A stretch of DNA of 40,951 nt from an uncultured Sutterella sp. (GCA_949282745.1 CASDQM010000024.1:1-40951); one strand, 5' to 3'; numbered from the stretch's first letter, positions 23,836 to 32,545 are shown. The notes: generated by a model from the sequence alone, not told the origin. Numbers and translations: made by a program.

Positions 23836-24468
23836 ATGAAAAAAGGTTTGATCATCGTCACCGACCGTTGCATGGGTTGCCACACGTGCTTTACGGCTTG
23901 TAAGGAAAAAAACCAGGTGGCCCCCGGCGTCGCGTGGAATCACCTCGAGCGCGTCGAACATGAAAAGGCGGGCTTTGTGGACTACTTCCGCGTCTCCTGC
24001 ATGCACTGCGAAGACCCCGCCTGCATGAAGGTCTGCCCGGTGAAGGCCATCCACAAGGGCCCGAACGGCGAAGTCCTCGTCGATCAGTCGAAGTGCATCG
24101 GCTGCCACATGTGCGAACAGGCCTGCCCGTACCACGCTCCGAAGTTCTCGGATCCGGCGAAGCAGTCCTACTTCGGCGACAAGAAGTCGCTCTCGACCCT
24201 CGGCCCGCGTCCGGAAAACGTGCGCACGGCCGGCAAGGCCGAGCACTGCACGCTCTGCGCGCACCGCACCGCCAAGGGTCTCCTCCCGGCCTGCGCCGCG
24301 GCCTGCCCGGCGGGCGCCATCGTGTACGTCGACTACGACAACCCGACCCCGGAAACGGCCGACCTCATCAAGCGCTCCCAGGCGATCAACGAGGCCGCCG
24401 GCACGAATCCGAAGGTCCGCTTCGTGTCGTCCCACACGGACTTCCGCAAGCTCACCGTCAAGGCGTAA
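23836..24468 (+). CDS. Four-cluster [4Fe-4S] electron-transfer subunit (copy 1)
   Basis: 210 residues, DmsB/PsrB/transhydroxylase-beta family. Four cysteine groups: CMGCHTCFTAC (12-22), CMHCEDPACMKVC (about 56-68), CIGCHMCEQAC (about 89-99), and CTLC with CAAACP (about 139 and 155). It has no signal peptide and would travel through Tat with the catalytic subunit. It relays electrons to the molybdenum site. GGGAGGA lies 7 bases before the ATG. No membrane-anchor gene (DmsC/NrfD) follows. Confidence 0.93.
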   Translation: MKKGLIIVTDRCMGCHTCFTACKEKNQVAPGVAWNHLERVEHEKAGFVDYFRVSCMHCEDPACMKVCPVKAIHKGPNGEVLVDQSKCIGCHMCEQACPYHAPKFSDPAKQSYFGDKKSLSTLGPRPENVRTAGKAEHCTLCAHRTAKGLLPACAAACPAGAIVYVDYDNPTPETADLIKRSQAINEAAGTNPKVRFVSSHTDFRKLTVKA

Positions 24469-24497
24469 CCAATCTCTTCCCCGCCGTTCTCTCCTTC

Positions 24498-24533
24498 GGA
24501 CGCCGCTTCGAGCGGCGTCCGGGCGGGCTTTTT
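24498..24533 (+). terminator. Hairpin between the Fe-S gene and the TorD-like gene
   Basis: GGACGCCGCT (24498-24507) pairs perfectly with AGCGGCGTCC (24511-24520), followed by GGGCGGGCTTTTTGCG. It is a probable partial terminator that keeps chaperone expression below that of the enzyme. Confidence 0.6.
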
Positions 24534-24558
24534 GCGACCTTTTCACCGAGAAATTTCG

Positions 24559-25137
24559 ATGACTCAAGCGAGCGACAACTTCGACGAAACGCCTTACCGC
24601 GTATTCCTTTACGAGTACTTCGGCCTCTTCTTTCGGGGAGAGCGCGACGAGACCTGGCGCGCGCGGTGGACGGACGCCCTCAAGGTGACTTCCGCCCTCT
24701 GCGACGAAGACCTCGATTTCGCGCTCCCCGACGCGGTGGCGCTCGAGAAGGCCTGCGCAACGGCCTTCTACGGCGTCGGAAGTGAAACGGTTCCGCTCGC
24801 GCAGAGCTGTTGGGAAAACGACAAGCAACTCCACTGCGGAGACGCCTGCCGTCAGACCCATGAACTCTATGCGCGCTACGGACTCGTCAACGACCTCCCC
24901 GACCATCTCCCCGACGACCACATTGCGATCGTCCTCGCCTTCGCCGCGGAACTTCTTCGCCGGGGCGAAACGAAGGCCTTCGCAAGCTTCATCCGCTTCG
25001 GCGTCGGAAGCTGGTGGCCCAAGGCCGAGGCGGCGCTTCGCGCCCGCTCCGAATGGTCGACGCTCGCTCCCGTTCTCGAAACTTTCGGGCGTTTCCTCGC
25101 CCGCGAAGTGAAGGAAGCGCAAACGACGGAACACTGA
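24559..25137 (+). CDS. TorD/DmsD-like chaperone for the Mo-enzyme
   Basis: 192 residues, all-helical, cytosolic. The family signature appears as NDLPDHLPDDHIAIVLAFAAEL (about 113-134): the acidic/Pro-Asp-His core of TorD-type redox enzyme maturation proteins. Such chaperones bind the Tat signal and hold the catalytic subunit until the cofactor is inserted. As the only one in the window it may serve both Mo-enzyme copies. I chose ATG 24559, where the conserved region starts; the ribosome site is weak (GAGAA). A longer frame to 24532 is less likely. Confidence 0.82.
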   Translation: MTQASDNFDETPYRVFLYEYFGLFFRGERDETWRARWTDALKVTSALCDEDLDFALPDAVALEKACATAFYGVGSETVPLAQSCWENDKQLHCGDACRQTHELYARYGLVNDLPDHLPDDHIAIVLAFAAELLRRGETKAFASFIRFGVGSWWPKAEAALRARSEWSTLAPVLETFGRFLAREVKEAQTTEH

Positions 25138-25175
25138 TCTTTTCACCCACTCAACTCTAGCCAGAGAAAACGCAA

Positions 25176-26333
25176 ATGCAGAAGAAACTTCTTGCCGTCG
25201 CCATGGCGGCCCTCTTCGCTCCCTTTGCCGCCCAGGCGGCCGACATCGACGTCTACGGCGTCATCGACACGGGCCTCGTCTTCAACAGCATCGACACCGA
25301 CAAGGCGGGCAGCGACCGCGAAAGCTCGCTCACGATGAATTCGAGCGTCTCCGCCCCGAACCGCTGGGGTCTGCGCAGTACCGAAAACCTCGGCGACGGC
25401 CTCTCCGTCGGCTTCAACCTCGAAGGTCAGTTCGGCTCCGACGACGGCTCGATGGTGAACAGCCGCCTCTTCCAGCGCATGGCCCAGGTCTGGATCAAGT
25501 CCGACACCTACGGCACCCTCATCATGGGCCGCTCGGGCGCTCTTCGCAGCGGCATGGGCACGACCGGCATCTGGGGTCCGAAGGTCGCCGCCTTCAGCAA
25601 CTCCTGGGGCAACTACATGGTCGGCTCCAAGTACCTCATGCCGGGCGGCTTCGGCGGTCTCGACAACGCGATCACCTACCAGTCCCCCGTCATGAACGGC
25701 GCGCAGATCCACCTGCAGTACTCCTCCAAGATGAACCAGGTGACGGACACCACGGGTGAGGAATTCGAAGGCTCGAGCGACCGCACCTGGGGCGTCGGCA
25801 TGACCTACACGGCCGGTCCCCTTCACGTCGTCGCCGTCGTCGACAGCATCCTCTACGGCAACTCGCACGGCAGCGCCAACTACGACGACTCCCTCATGGC
25901 GAGCCTCGGCGCCGCCTATCAGTTCGACGGCTTCAAGCTCTACGCCTCGGCCGCGGGCTTCAAGAGCATGAAGGGCTCCAACTTCCTCGGCCACAGCAAT
26001 CTGGAAACCTTCATGAAGCCTGTCGACGGCGTCGAACCCGCCACCTACAAGGGCTACAGCCTGCAGTTGGGCGCGGACATCCGCGCGGGCGTCGGCACGG
26101 TGAAGGTGAACGTCGGCTGGATGGACGCCCAGGTGGACGACGTGTATCTTGCTGCCGCTGAAGAACTTGACGACACCGACCGCATCGGTCTGAGCGCGGG
26201 CTACGTGCATCCGCTCTCGAAGCGCACGAGCCTCTACGCGGGCGCGGGCGTGACGAAGGGCTCGAGCTCCCTCAACAAGGGCGCCGACCCGATCGCCTAC
26301 GAAGTCGTCACGGGCATGGTCCATTCCTTCTGA
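25176..26333 (+). CDS. Gram-negative general porin (OmpC/PorB type, betaproteobacterial)
   Basis: 385 residues. A Sec signal covers 1-22 (MQKKLLAVAMAALF.. to AQA). The mature part starts DIDVYGVIDTGLVF, the usual first strand of betaproteobacterial trimeric porins. It continues with alternating strands (RWGLRSTENLGDGLSVGFNLEGQF at 63-86) and ends HSF, the C-terminal Phe needed for outer-membrane assembly. It lies 38 bases after the chaperone gene and before two LysR genes, so it may admit the substrate of the Mo-enzymes. A terminator follows. Confidence 0.93.
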   Translation: MQKKLLAVAMAALFAPFAAQAADIDVYGVIDTGLVFNSIDTDKAGSDRESSLTMNSSVSAPNRWGLRSTENLGDGLSVGFNLEGQFGSDDGSMVNSRLFQRMAQVWIKSDTYGTLIMGRSGALRSGMGTTGIWGPKVAAFSNSWGNYMVGSKYLMPGGFGGLDNAITYQSPVMNGAQIHLQYSSKMNQVTDTTGEEFEGSSDRTWGVGMTYTAGPLHVVAVVDSILYGNSHGSANYDDSLMASLGAAYQFDGFKLYASAAGFKSMKGSNFLGHSNLETFMKPVDGVEPATYKGYSLQLGADIRAGVGTVKVNVGWMDAQVDDVYLAAAEELDDTDRIGLSAGYVHPLSKRTSLYAGAGVTKGSSSLNKGADPIAYEVVTGMVHSF

Positions 26334-26350
26334 TGTCCTGACGACGAATC

Positions 26351-26426
26351 CGCCGGTCCCCTGCCGGCGGAGAATCCTTCCAAAGCGGGCGCTCTCCTGA
26401 TAGTCTTCGGGGAGCGCCCTTTTTTC
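26351..26426 (+). terminator. Terminator after the porin gene
   Basis: A first stem CCGCCGG..CCGGCGG (26351-26371) is followed by GGGCGCTC (26387-26394) paired with GAGCGCCC (26412-26419) and then TTTTTTC. The second hairpin is a clear intrinsic terminator. Confidence 0.85.
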
Positions 26427-26468
26427 TTTTTCATTCTCTTTTGCAGAGCTTCCGGGAGCGTTTCCGTC

Positions 26469-27473
26469 ATGAACCGAGAACACATCACGTCCGAACAGAT
26501 CTGGTTTCTTCTCACCGTTTGGGAAACGCGCTCCGTGACGCTCGCGGCGCAGCAGCTGCAGGTGAGCACCGCCACGGCCACGCGCCAGATGACTACGCTT
26601 CGCACGCTCTTTCACGATCCCCTTTTTCTGCGCGGGCACGACGGCCTCGTTCCGACCGCGCGCATGAGCGAACTCGTTCCCAAGCTCAAGGTCCTGCAGG
26701 AGGGCCTCATCGACGTCGTCCGCCGCCCCGTCAAGTTCGATCCCGCCGAAATCAAGTCCACGATCCGCGTGGCGGGCGTCGACAACGCGATCTTTGCGTT
26801 TCTCATGCCCTGTCTCAAGGACCTCTACGGCGTCGCCCCGGGCCTGCATCTCTCCTGCGTGCCGCTCACCGAGAATTTTCCGAAGCACCTCGCTTCGGGC
26901 CGCATCGACATTGCGTTCTACGCGCCGCCCCTGCAGCTTGACACCGCTTTCCGAGAAATCGAACTTTTCGCGTCCGACCACGTCACGGTCGTGCGAAACG
27001 ACCATCCGCTCGCCCTGCTCGCGGAAAAGCGCTGGCGCGAAGGAGAGACGCTCCGGCCCGAGGACCTCACTCCCTACCGCGAGATCAAACTCTCCTACGG
27101 CTCGATTGAAGGCGCGAACGCCCCGCAGATCTCCAATTCCGCCGACGACGGCCACGTCGCGATGGACTGCGGCTATTTCCTCGCGAGCGCCTTCTTCCTC
27201 ATGGAAACCGACTTCTACGCGCGGCTACCCGCCTTCACGGCCGGATACCTCGCCAGACAACTGCCGCTCACCATCCTCCCCAAGGTGTCGGCCAACGACG
27301 ACGTCGTATGGAAGGCCCGCATGATCTGGCACGAGCGCACGGACCGGGATCCCGCCCTGCAGTGGTTCCGCTCGATCATCGCCGGCAAACTGCGCGGACT
27401 CAATCAGGAGGAAGTGGCGCAAAAGCTCACAGAAGCCGCGGATCTCGACGATCCCGCCTGGGACTTCGTCTGA
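26469..27473 (+). CDS. LysR-type regulator (tandem copy 1)
   Basis: 334 residues. The winged helix-turn-helix spans about 5-65 (QIWFLLTVWETRSVTLAAQQ, then FHDPLFLRGHDGLVPTARM). An effector domain follows (VAGVDNAIFAFLMPCL). It is closely similar along its whole length to the next gene, so one arose from the other by tandem duplication. It sits between two Mo-enzyme operons on the same strand. Each LysR may control one operon, copy 1 acting on the upstream set and copy 2 on the downstream set; the sequence cannot say. ATG 26469 has GGGAG about 11 bases upstream. Confidence 0.9.
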   Translation: MNREHITSEQIWFLLTVWETRSVTLAAQQLQVSTATATRQMTTLRTLFHDPLFLRGHDGLVPTARMSELVPKLKVLQEGLIDVVRRPVKFDPAEIKSTIRVAGVDNAIFAFLMPCLKDLYGVAPGLHLSCVPLTENFPKHLASGRIDIAFYAPPLQLDTAFREIELFASDHVTVVRNDHPLALLAEKRWREGETLRPEDLTPYREIKLSYGSIEGANAPQISNSADDGHVAMDCGYFLASAFFLMETDFYARLPAFTAGYLARQLPLTILPKVSANDDVVWKARMIWHERTDRDPALQWFRSIIAGKLRGLNQEEVAQKLTEAADLDDPAWDFV

Positions 27474-27600
27474 TTGGAAGAAGCGTCGGAGGTCGTTTCC
27501 GCGGGAAAGCCTCTCAGCATCGGATCCCGTCCGGCTTTTCGGGATAACGAGGTCACGCGGAGTCTTCCCACTCGGGAGCCCGGCTGATAGTCTGTCAGGG

Positions 27601-27619
27601 GCGCGCAACTTTTGCGCGC
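27601..27619 (+). promoter_or_regulatory. 8-bp hairpin or operator in the leader of LysR copy 2
   Basis: GCGCGCAA (27601-27608) and TTGCGCGC (27612-27619) are perfect complements around CTT, 25 bases before the ATG at 27644. TGATAGTCT at 27585-27593 just upstream recurs at 26398-26406 before LysR copy 1. The other 120 bases of the gap show nothing further. Confidence 0.4.
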
Positions 27620-27643
27620 GAAGTTTCCTTAGGCGACCCCGTC

Positions 27644-28645
27644 ATGAACCGCGAACACATCACTTCCGAGCAAATCTGGTTTCTTCTCACCGTCTGGGAA
27701 ACGCGTTCCATCACGCTCACCGCTCAGCAGTTGAACGTAAGCGTCGCGACGGCGTCGCGTCAGATGACGACGCTTCGGGGACTGCTCCACGATCCGCTCT
27801 TCATCCGCGGACGCGACGGACTCGTCCCCACAGCCCGCATGAACGAACTCCTGCCGAAACTTCAGGCCGTTCAGGACGAGCTCATCGACATCGTGCGCCG
27901 CCCCGTTCAGTTCTCGCCCGCGGACCTGCGGAGCACGATCCGCGTGGCGGGCGTCGACAACGCGATCTTCGGCTTTCTGATGCCGTGTCTGCGGGATCTC
28001 TACGGCGCCGCCCCGGGCCTGCACCTCTCCTGCGTCCCCCTCACCGAAGACTTTCCGAGGCGAGGAGCCTCGGGCAACATCGACGTCGCCTTCTACGCGC
28101 CGCCCCTGCGGCTCGATTCCGACTATCGGGAGGCCGAGTTCTTCTCGACCGATCACGTCCTCGTCGTGCGAAAGGATCATCCCCTCGTTTTTCTCATGGA
28201 GGAGCGCCTGCGCGAAGGCGGAGAACTCCGTCCGGAAGATCTCGCCCCCTACCGAGAGATCAAGCTCTCCTACGGGTCCCTCGAAGGGAAGGCCGCCGTG
28301 CGCAGAGCGGACGACCGCGTCGCCATGGACTGCGGCTACTATCTGCCGAGCGCCTTCTTCCTTTTGGAAACCGACTTCTATGTGATGCTTCCCACCTTCA
28401 CGGCGAAGTGCCTCGTGAAGGAACTCCCGCTCGCCATACTTCCCGCCGCCCCGACGGCCAACAACTTCGTATGGAAAGCCCGCATGATCTGGCACGAACG
28501 AACCGAAAGGGACCCGGCGCTGCAGTGGTTCCGTTCGGTTCTCCTTGAAAAACTTCGCGGCCTGAACCCGGAAGAGGTGGCGCAGAAACTGACGGAATCC
28601 TTCGATTTCTACGACCCGGTCTGGGACCTGCCCGAAAAAGAATAA
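27644..28645 (+). CDS. LysR-type regulator (tandem copy 2)
   Basis: 333 residues, sharing with the preceding gene the N-terminus NREHITSEQIWFLLTVWETRS and most of the effector domain and C-terminus (WHERT-RDPALQWFRS, then GLN-EEVAQKLTE). Differences cluster in the effector-binding part, including a shorter segment near residue 215 (LEGKAAVRR against IEGANAPQISNS), which suggests a different ligand. It precedes the second Mo-enzyme gene by about 200 bases on the same strand and is a likely regulator of it. Confidence 0.9.
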   Translation: MNREHITSEQIWFLLTVWETRSITLTAQQLNVSVATASRQMTTLRGLLHDPLFIRGRDGLVPTARMNELLPKLQAVQDELIDIVRRPVQFSPADLRSTIRVAGVDNAIFGFLMPCLRDLYGAAPGLHLSCVPLTEDFPRRGASGNIDVAFYAPPLRLDSDYREAEFFSTDHVLVVRKDHPLVFLMEERLREGGELRPEDLAPYREIKLSYGSLEGKAAVRRADDRVAMDCGYYLPSAFFLLETDFYVMLPTFTAKCLVKELPLAILPAAPTANNFVWKARMIWHERTERDPALQWFRSVLLEKLRGLNPEEVAQKLTESFDFYDPVWDLPEKE

Positions 28646-28848
28646 ATCTCAGCCGAGAAAGCGTCTTTCCACAGCGACGTGGGGTCCGATCGCTATTCCA
28701 TCAGACCATAACGTCATTTGGAACAAAAACGTCCTTTCCTTTTTGAGAGTTCGGTCGGGTACGTTCAGAATTTTCGCCGTCGTCCGCTCCGCCTATCGTT
28801 GAGAGGATCCCAAAACACTCTCACAACGACGAACGGAGACTCTTTGCC
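28646..28848 (+). promoter_or_regulatory. Control region of the second Mo-enzyme operon
   Basis: No gene seen. AACGTC occurs twice (about 28710 and 28728). CGTTGAGAG (28797-28805) and CTCTCACAACG (28818-28828) form an imperfect inverted repeat close to the start. The palindromes seen before copy 1 (CAAATTTG, GGACTAGTCC) are absent, so the two operons seem to have different operators. Confidence 0.35.
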
Positions 28849-31056
28849 ATGACCGCGAAATTCTCACGACGCTCGCTTCTTCGCGCCGGCGCGCTCGCCG
28901 CGGCGCTCCCCGCCGCCCCGTCGATCTTCGCGAAGACCGACGGCGCCGCCGCCGAAGAATCCTGGACGGGCTTCACGATTTGTGACTCCTGCAACCACGT
29001 GCCTTCCTGCGGCATTCGCTTCGAAGCGAAAGGAAACGTCATCCACCGCATCGACAACTGGAAGGAAAATCCCAATCACTGGCTCTGCTCCAAGGGTTGG
29101 TCGACATTGCAGCGCCTCTACAACCCGAACCGCCTCCTCTATCCGATGAAGCGCACGAACCCCAAGGGTTCGACCGATCCGGGCTGGGTGCGCATCTCCT
29201 GGGACGAGGCCTACAAGGAAATCACCTCGCACATGCTCGCCACGCGTGAGAAGTACGGCGCCGACAGCGTGATGTTCTACGCGGGCGACCCGAAGGAACC
29301 GCGTCCCGCGATCTATCGCCTCGCGCGGTACTTCGGCTCCGTCACCTGGGGTACGGAATCGTCCGTCGGGTGCCGTTCGGGCTGCATGATGGCCGAGGAG
29401 CTCAACTTCGGCATGCCAAACAACGGGGGCTCCCCCACGCCCGACACCAAGGTCTACCTCATCCTCGCCACGAACGTCTGGGCGCAGCCCATGGGCTGGT
29501 GGCAGGCGATTCAGGCGGCGAAAAAGCGCGGCTGCAAGATCATCACGATCGACTCGCGCCGCACGAAGGCGGCCGAAATCGCGGACATTCACCTGCAACC
29601 CCGCATCGGCACCGACGCCGCGCTCGTCGCGGGCATGATCCGCGTCCTCATCAAGGAAAACCTCTACAACAAGGAATTCGTCGAGAAGTGGACGCACGGC
29701 TTTGAAGAGTACGCGGCCTACTGTGAAAGCTTCACGCCGGAAAAGACGGAAGAACTCACGGGCGTGCCCGCGAAGCTCGTCGTCGAAGGCGCCCGTCTGT
29801 GGGCGCAGGGCCCGGGCACCTTCACGCTCACGACGCAGTCGCTCTCGCACAATTCGAACGGCGTCAACAACGCCCGCGCCGTGCTGCTCCTTCCGATCGT
29901 CATGGGCTACATCGACATCCCGGGCGGCGTGCAGTTCCCGCAGGGCGCCAAGGGCCTTACGATGGCGGCCTACGGTCTGCACCCGGCGCTCGCCGAACAT
30001 CCCTGGTTCAACGCCCCCGAACAGAAGGCGCGCCGCCTCGACAAGGACGAAGTGCCGCTCTGGCACGACATGAAGGACCAGGCAAGTCCGAACAACCTCC
30101 CCGAATGGATCGAAGCGGGTAAGGTCCGCATGTTCTGCGGCTGGGGCTTCAACGTGAACATCTGGCCGCAGCCCGCGGTCTACGCCAAGGCGATCGCGAA
30201 GCTCGACTTCGCCTTCAGCGCGGACTATTTCTATCGTCCCGACAGCCACCGCGACCTCGACATCATTTTGCCCGCGGCCATGAATTACGAACGCTACGCG
30301 CCGTTTGGCTTCTACGGCCCGCGCGTCGCCGTGCGCCGTCCGGTGAAGCCTCTCGGCGAAGCGAAGGAAGACTGGCGCATCGCGCTGGAAATCGGCTGCA
30401 TCGTCGACAAGCCCGAACACTTCTTCGACGGCGACCCCGTCAAGGCCTGCGACTTCGTGCTCCGTCAGTACGAAGGTTGCAACTGGAAGGACTTCGAGGC
30501 GGCCCTCCCGAAGGTCTCGGTGCTCCCCGCGCCGAAGCCCGCTTCGAAGAAGTACGAACTCGGTCGTTTGCGCCGCGACGGCAAGCCCGGCTTCAACACG
30601 CAGAGCGGCAAGCTCGACTTCGCAAGCGAACGCGCCCGCAAGTTCGGCTATCCCGCGATTCCGGAATTCCGTCCGATGATGCCGCTCACGAAGGAATTCG
30701 ACCTGCGTCTCTTGAACGGCTCTCGAAAGCCCTACATCACGCACTCGAAGACCCGCACGGACCAGCCCTATCTGATGGAAATCGAAGATGCGCTCACCAT
30801 CAACATCCATCCGAAGGAAGCCCAAAAGCGCGGCATCCGCGAGGGCGACTGGGTCGAAATCCGCAGTCCCTACGGCGGCCCCGTCGAGGCCCGCGCCTGC
30901 GTTTCGATCATCGTTCCCGAAGGCATGATCGACGCCCAGTACGGGTGGCTCGGCAAGCAGAACACCCAAACCCTCATGACCCGCGAACACCGCGATCCGA
31001 TGTCGGGCTACTGCTGCTACTTTGAAGTGCCCGTGAGCGTCAAGAAGAAGGCGTAA
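28849..31056 (+). CDS. Tat-exported molybdopterin oxidoreductase, catalytic subunit (copy 2)
   Basis: 735 residues, paralogue of the protein encoded at 21614. Tat signal SRRSLLRAG (6-14). The iron-sulfur site C45-x2-C48-x5-C54-x25-C80 has the same unusual spacing. The likely Mo-ligand Cys is in SSVGCRSGC. Long conserved blocks are shared (DNWKENPNH, FYAGDPKEPRP, FCGWGFNVNIWPQP, SKTRTDQPYLMEIE), while about 355-400 and 490-545 differ most and may shape the substrate pocket. Its Fe-S partner follows 11 bases later. No TorD or anchor gene is adjacent, so it probably depends on the chaperone from copy 1. Confidence 0.88.
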   Translation: MTAKFSRRSLLRAGALAAALPAAPSIFAKTDGAAAEESWTGFTICDSCNHVPSCGIRFEAKGNVIHRIDNWKENPNHWLCSKGWSTLQRLYNPNRLLYPMKRTNPKGSTDPGWVRISWDEAYKEITSHMLATREKYGADSVMFYAGDPKEPRPAIYRLARYFGSVTWGTESSVGCRSGCMMAEELNFGMPNNGGSPTPDTKVYLILATNVWAQPMGWWQAIQAAKKRGCKIITIDSRRTKAAEIADIHLQPRIGTDAALVAGMIRVLIKENLYNKEFVEKWTHGFEEYAAYCESFTPEKTEELTGVPAKLVVEGARLWAQGPGTFTLTTQSLSHNSNGVNNARAVLLLPIVMGYIDIPGGVQFPQGAKGLTMAAYGLHPALAEHPWFNAPEQKARRLDKDEVPLWHDMKDQASPNNLPEWIEAGKVRMFCGWGFNVNIWPQPAVYAKAIAKLDFAFSADYFYRPDSHRDLDIILPAAMNYERYAPFGFYGPRVAVRRPVKPLGEAKEDWRIALEIGCIVDKPEHFFDGDPVKACDFVLRQYEGCNWKDFEAALPKVSVLPAPKPASKKYELGRLRRDGKPGFNTQSGKLDFASERARKFGYPAIPEFRPMMPLTKEFDLRLLNGSRKPYITHSKTRTDQPYLMEIEDALTINIHPKEAQKRGIREGDWVEIRSPYGGPVEARACVSIIVPEGMIDAQYGWLGKQNTQTLMTREHRDPMSGYCCYFEVPVSVKKKA

Positions 31057-31067
31057 GGAGCGAAACC

Positions 31068-31700
31068 ATGAAATACGGCATCATCGTCAACACCAACGAA
31101 TGCGTCGGCTGTCACGCGTGCTTCACCGCCTGCAAGGAAGAAAATCAGGTCCTCCCGGGCGTCAAGTGGAACCGCATCGACCGCATTGAGCACGAAAAGG
31201 CCCGCGTGATCGAGTACTTCCGACTCTCCTGCATGCACTGCGAAGATCCCGCCTGCATGAAGGTCTGTCCCGCCAAGGCGATCCACAAGGGGCCCGCGGG
31301 CGAAGTCCTCGTCGACCACGCCAAGTGCATCGGCTGCCGCATGTGCGAAAAGGCCTGCCCCTACGGCGCCCCGCAGTTTGCGGATCCGAAGAAGACCTCG
31401 TACTTCGGCGAGAAGACCCCGCTCGAAGTCATTCCCGTGCGTCCGGAAAACGTGCGCACGCCCGGCAAGGCCGAGCACTGCACGCTCTGCACGCACCGCA
31501 CGTCTCAAGGGCTTCTTCCCGCGTGCGTCGCCGCCTGCTCCACGGGGGCGCTCACCTTCGTCGACTACGACAATCCGTCGCCCGAAGCGAAGGCTCTGCT
31601 CGCCAAGGCGCGTCCGATGAACGAAGCCGCGGGCACGCACCCGAAGGTCGTCTACGTGTCGTCCCACACGGACTTCAGTAAGACGCAAAAGCGCTTCTGA
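31068..31700 (+). CDS. Four-cluster [4Fe-4S] electron-transfer subunit (copy 2)
   Basis: 210 residues, same length and cysteine pattern as the copy at 23836: CVGCHACFTAC, CMHCEDPACMKVC, CIGCRMCEKAC, then CTLC and CVAAC. One difference is CSTGAL where copy 1 has CPAGAI after the last group. AAGGAG lies 6 bases before ATG. Partner of the catalytic subunit encoded just upstream. A strong terminator follows the gene. Confidence 0.93.
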   Translation: MKYGIIVNTNECVGCHACFTACKEENQVLPGVKWNRIDRIEHEKARVIEYFRLSCMHCEDPACMKVCPAKAIHKGPAGEVLVDHAKCIGCRMCEKACPYGAPQFADPKKTSYFGEKTPLEVIPVRPENVRTPGKAEHCTLCTHRTSQGLLPACVAACSTGALTFVDYDNPSPEAKALLAKARPMNEAAGTHPKVVYVSSHTDFSKTQKRF

Positions 31701-31723
31701 CGCGGTTCTCCGACGACTCCCCC

Positions 31724-31770
31724 GGCCGAAGTCTTCCTGCTCCCACAGGAAAGGCTTCGGCCTTGTTTTT
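31724..31770 (+). terminator. Intrinsic terminator after the second Mo-enzyme operon
   Basis: GGCCGAAG (31724-31731) pairs with CTTCGGCC (31755-31762), with inner TTCCTG/CAGGAA pairs, followed by TTGTTTTT. Confidence 0.85.
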
Positions 31771-31837
31771 CACATCACCTAAGAATCGGAAGAAAGTGAC
31801 CGTTCGTGAAATTAGAGATTGTTCCCTTCTCTAGGCG

Positions 31838-32326
31838 TCAATTCTTGCGAAGGACGTAGTGCTCGGCAAACGCCCCTTCAACGGGCTTCCCTTCACGATC
31901 GAGCAGACGCAGGGCGGGACCCTGCGGAACGGCCTTCCAGCCCAGATCGTCCGAGAGAACCGGCTCGAAGATGACCGTGGCGCCCTCGATCGTCTGCGCG
32001 TCGGGGGCGAACTCCACGCGCCAGACGCCCGCCTCTTCAAACGAGCCGTCCTTCCCTTCGTAGTGCGAAACGCGCGTGTAGCTTCCCTTGGCGCGGACAT
32101 AGAGTTCCGTGCGGATGCCCGAGCAGTCGGCGCAGGGAAGAACGCCCTCGTAAACGCCCGGCACGCTCGCGACGAAGGCGCCCTGCGCCTCCTTGGCGAT
32201 CTCTTCGGGCGTGGGGCCCTTGGGTTGTTCGGGTTCGGACGAACAGGCGGCAAGCAGACCGACGGCGCCCGCTGTCAGAAGAAGGCGCGAAGCGGAACGA
32301 AGATTGATGCGGGAAAGAGTGGTCAT
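31838..32326 (-). CDS. NlpE-like outer-membrane lipoprotein
   Basis: 162 residues. A lipoprotein signal with lipobox LLAAC gives lipidated Cys near residue 28, followed by Ser-Ser, so outer-membrane sorting is expected. The mature part has the NlpE N-terminal barrel pattern: VYEGVLPCADCSGIRTELYV with its CxxC, then GVWRVEF and HYVLRKN. E. coli NlpE senses envelope and copper stress; this protein has only the N-terminal domain. ATG 32326 was chosen because the signal peptide starts there. It is monocistronic and convergent with the Mo-enzyme operon. Confidence 0.83.
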   Translation of the reverse strand: MTTLSRINLRSASRLLLTAGAVGLLAACSSEPEQPKGPTPEEIAKEAQGAFVASVPGVYEGVLPCADCSGIRTELYVRAKGSYTRVSHYEGKDGSFEEAGVWRVEFAPDAQTIEGATVIFEPVLSDDLGWKAVPQGPALRLLDREGKPVEGAFAEHYVLRKN

Positions 32327-32506
32327 GGCACGTTCTCTTGGAGGAGAGGACCTTCGCAGACGGAAGATCCTTTTTCTTCTATGGTGTCGATCATTGTAGC
32401 AGTGCCCCGAAGCCGTCACGACTTTGGGCAGGCGAACGAGGCCGCACGGTTTTCTTCAGCGTCCGAATTTTCGGAGATTTTGATCGATTTTTTATTTTCG
32501 ACGGGC

Positions 32507-32545
32507 AAAAAAAATTGCCCGAATCCGTTGCGGCGGACGGGCAAT
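32507..32545 (-). terminator. Intrinsic terminator of tRNA-Glu
   Basis: On the minus strand ATTGCCCG (plus 32538-32545) pairs with CGGGCAAT (plus 32514-32521), with an inner TCCG/CGGA pairing, followed by a run of T (plus 32507-32514 is all A). Confidence 0.85.
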
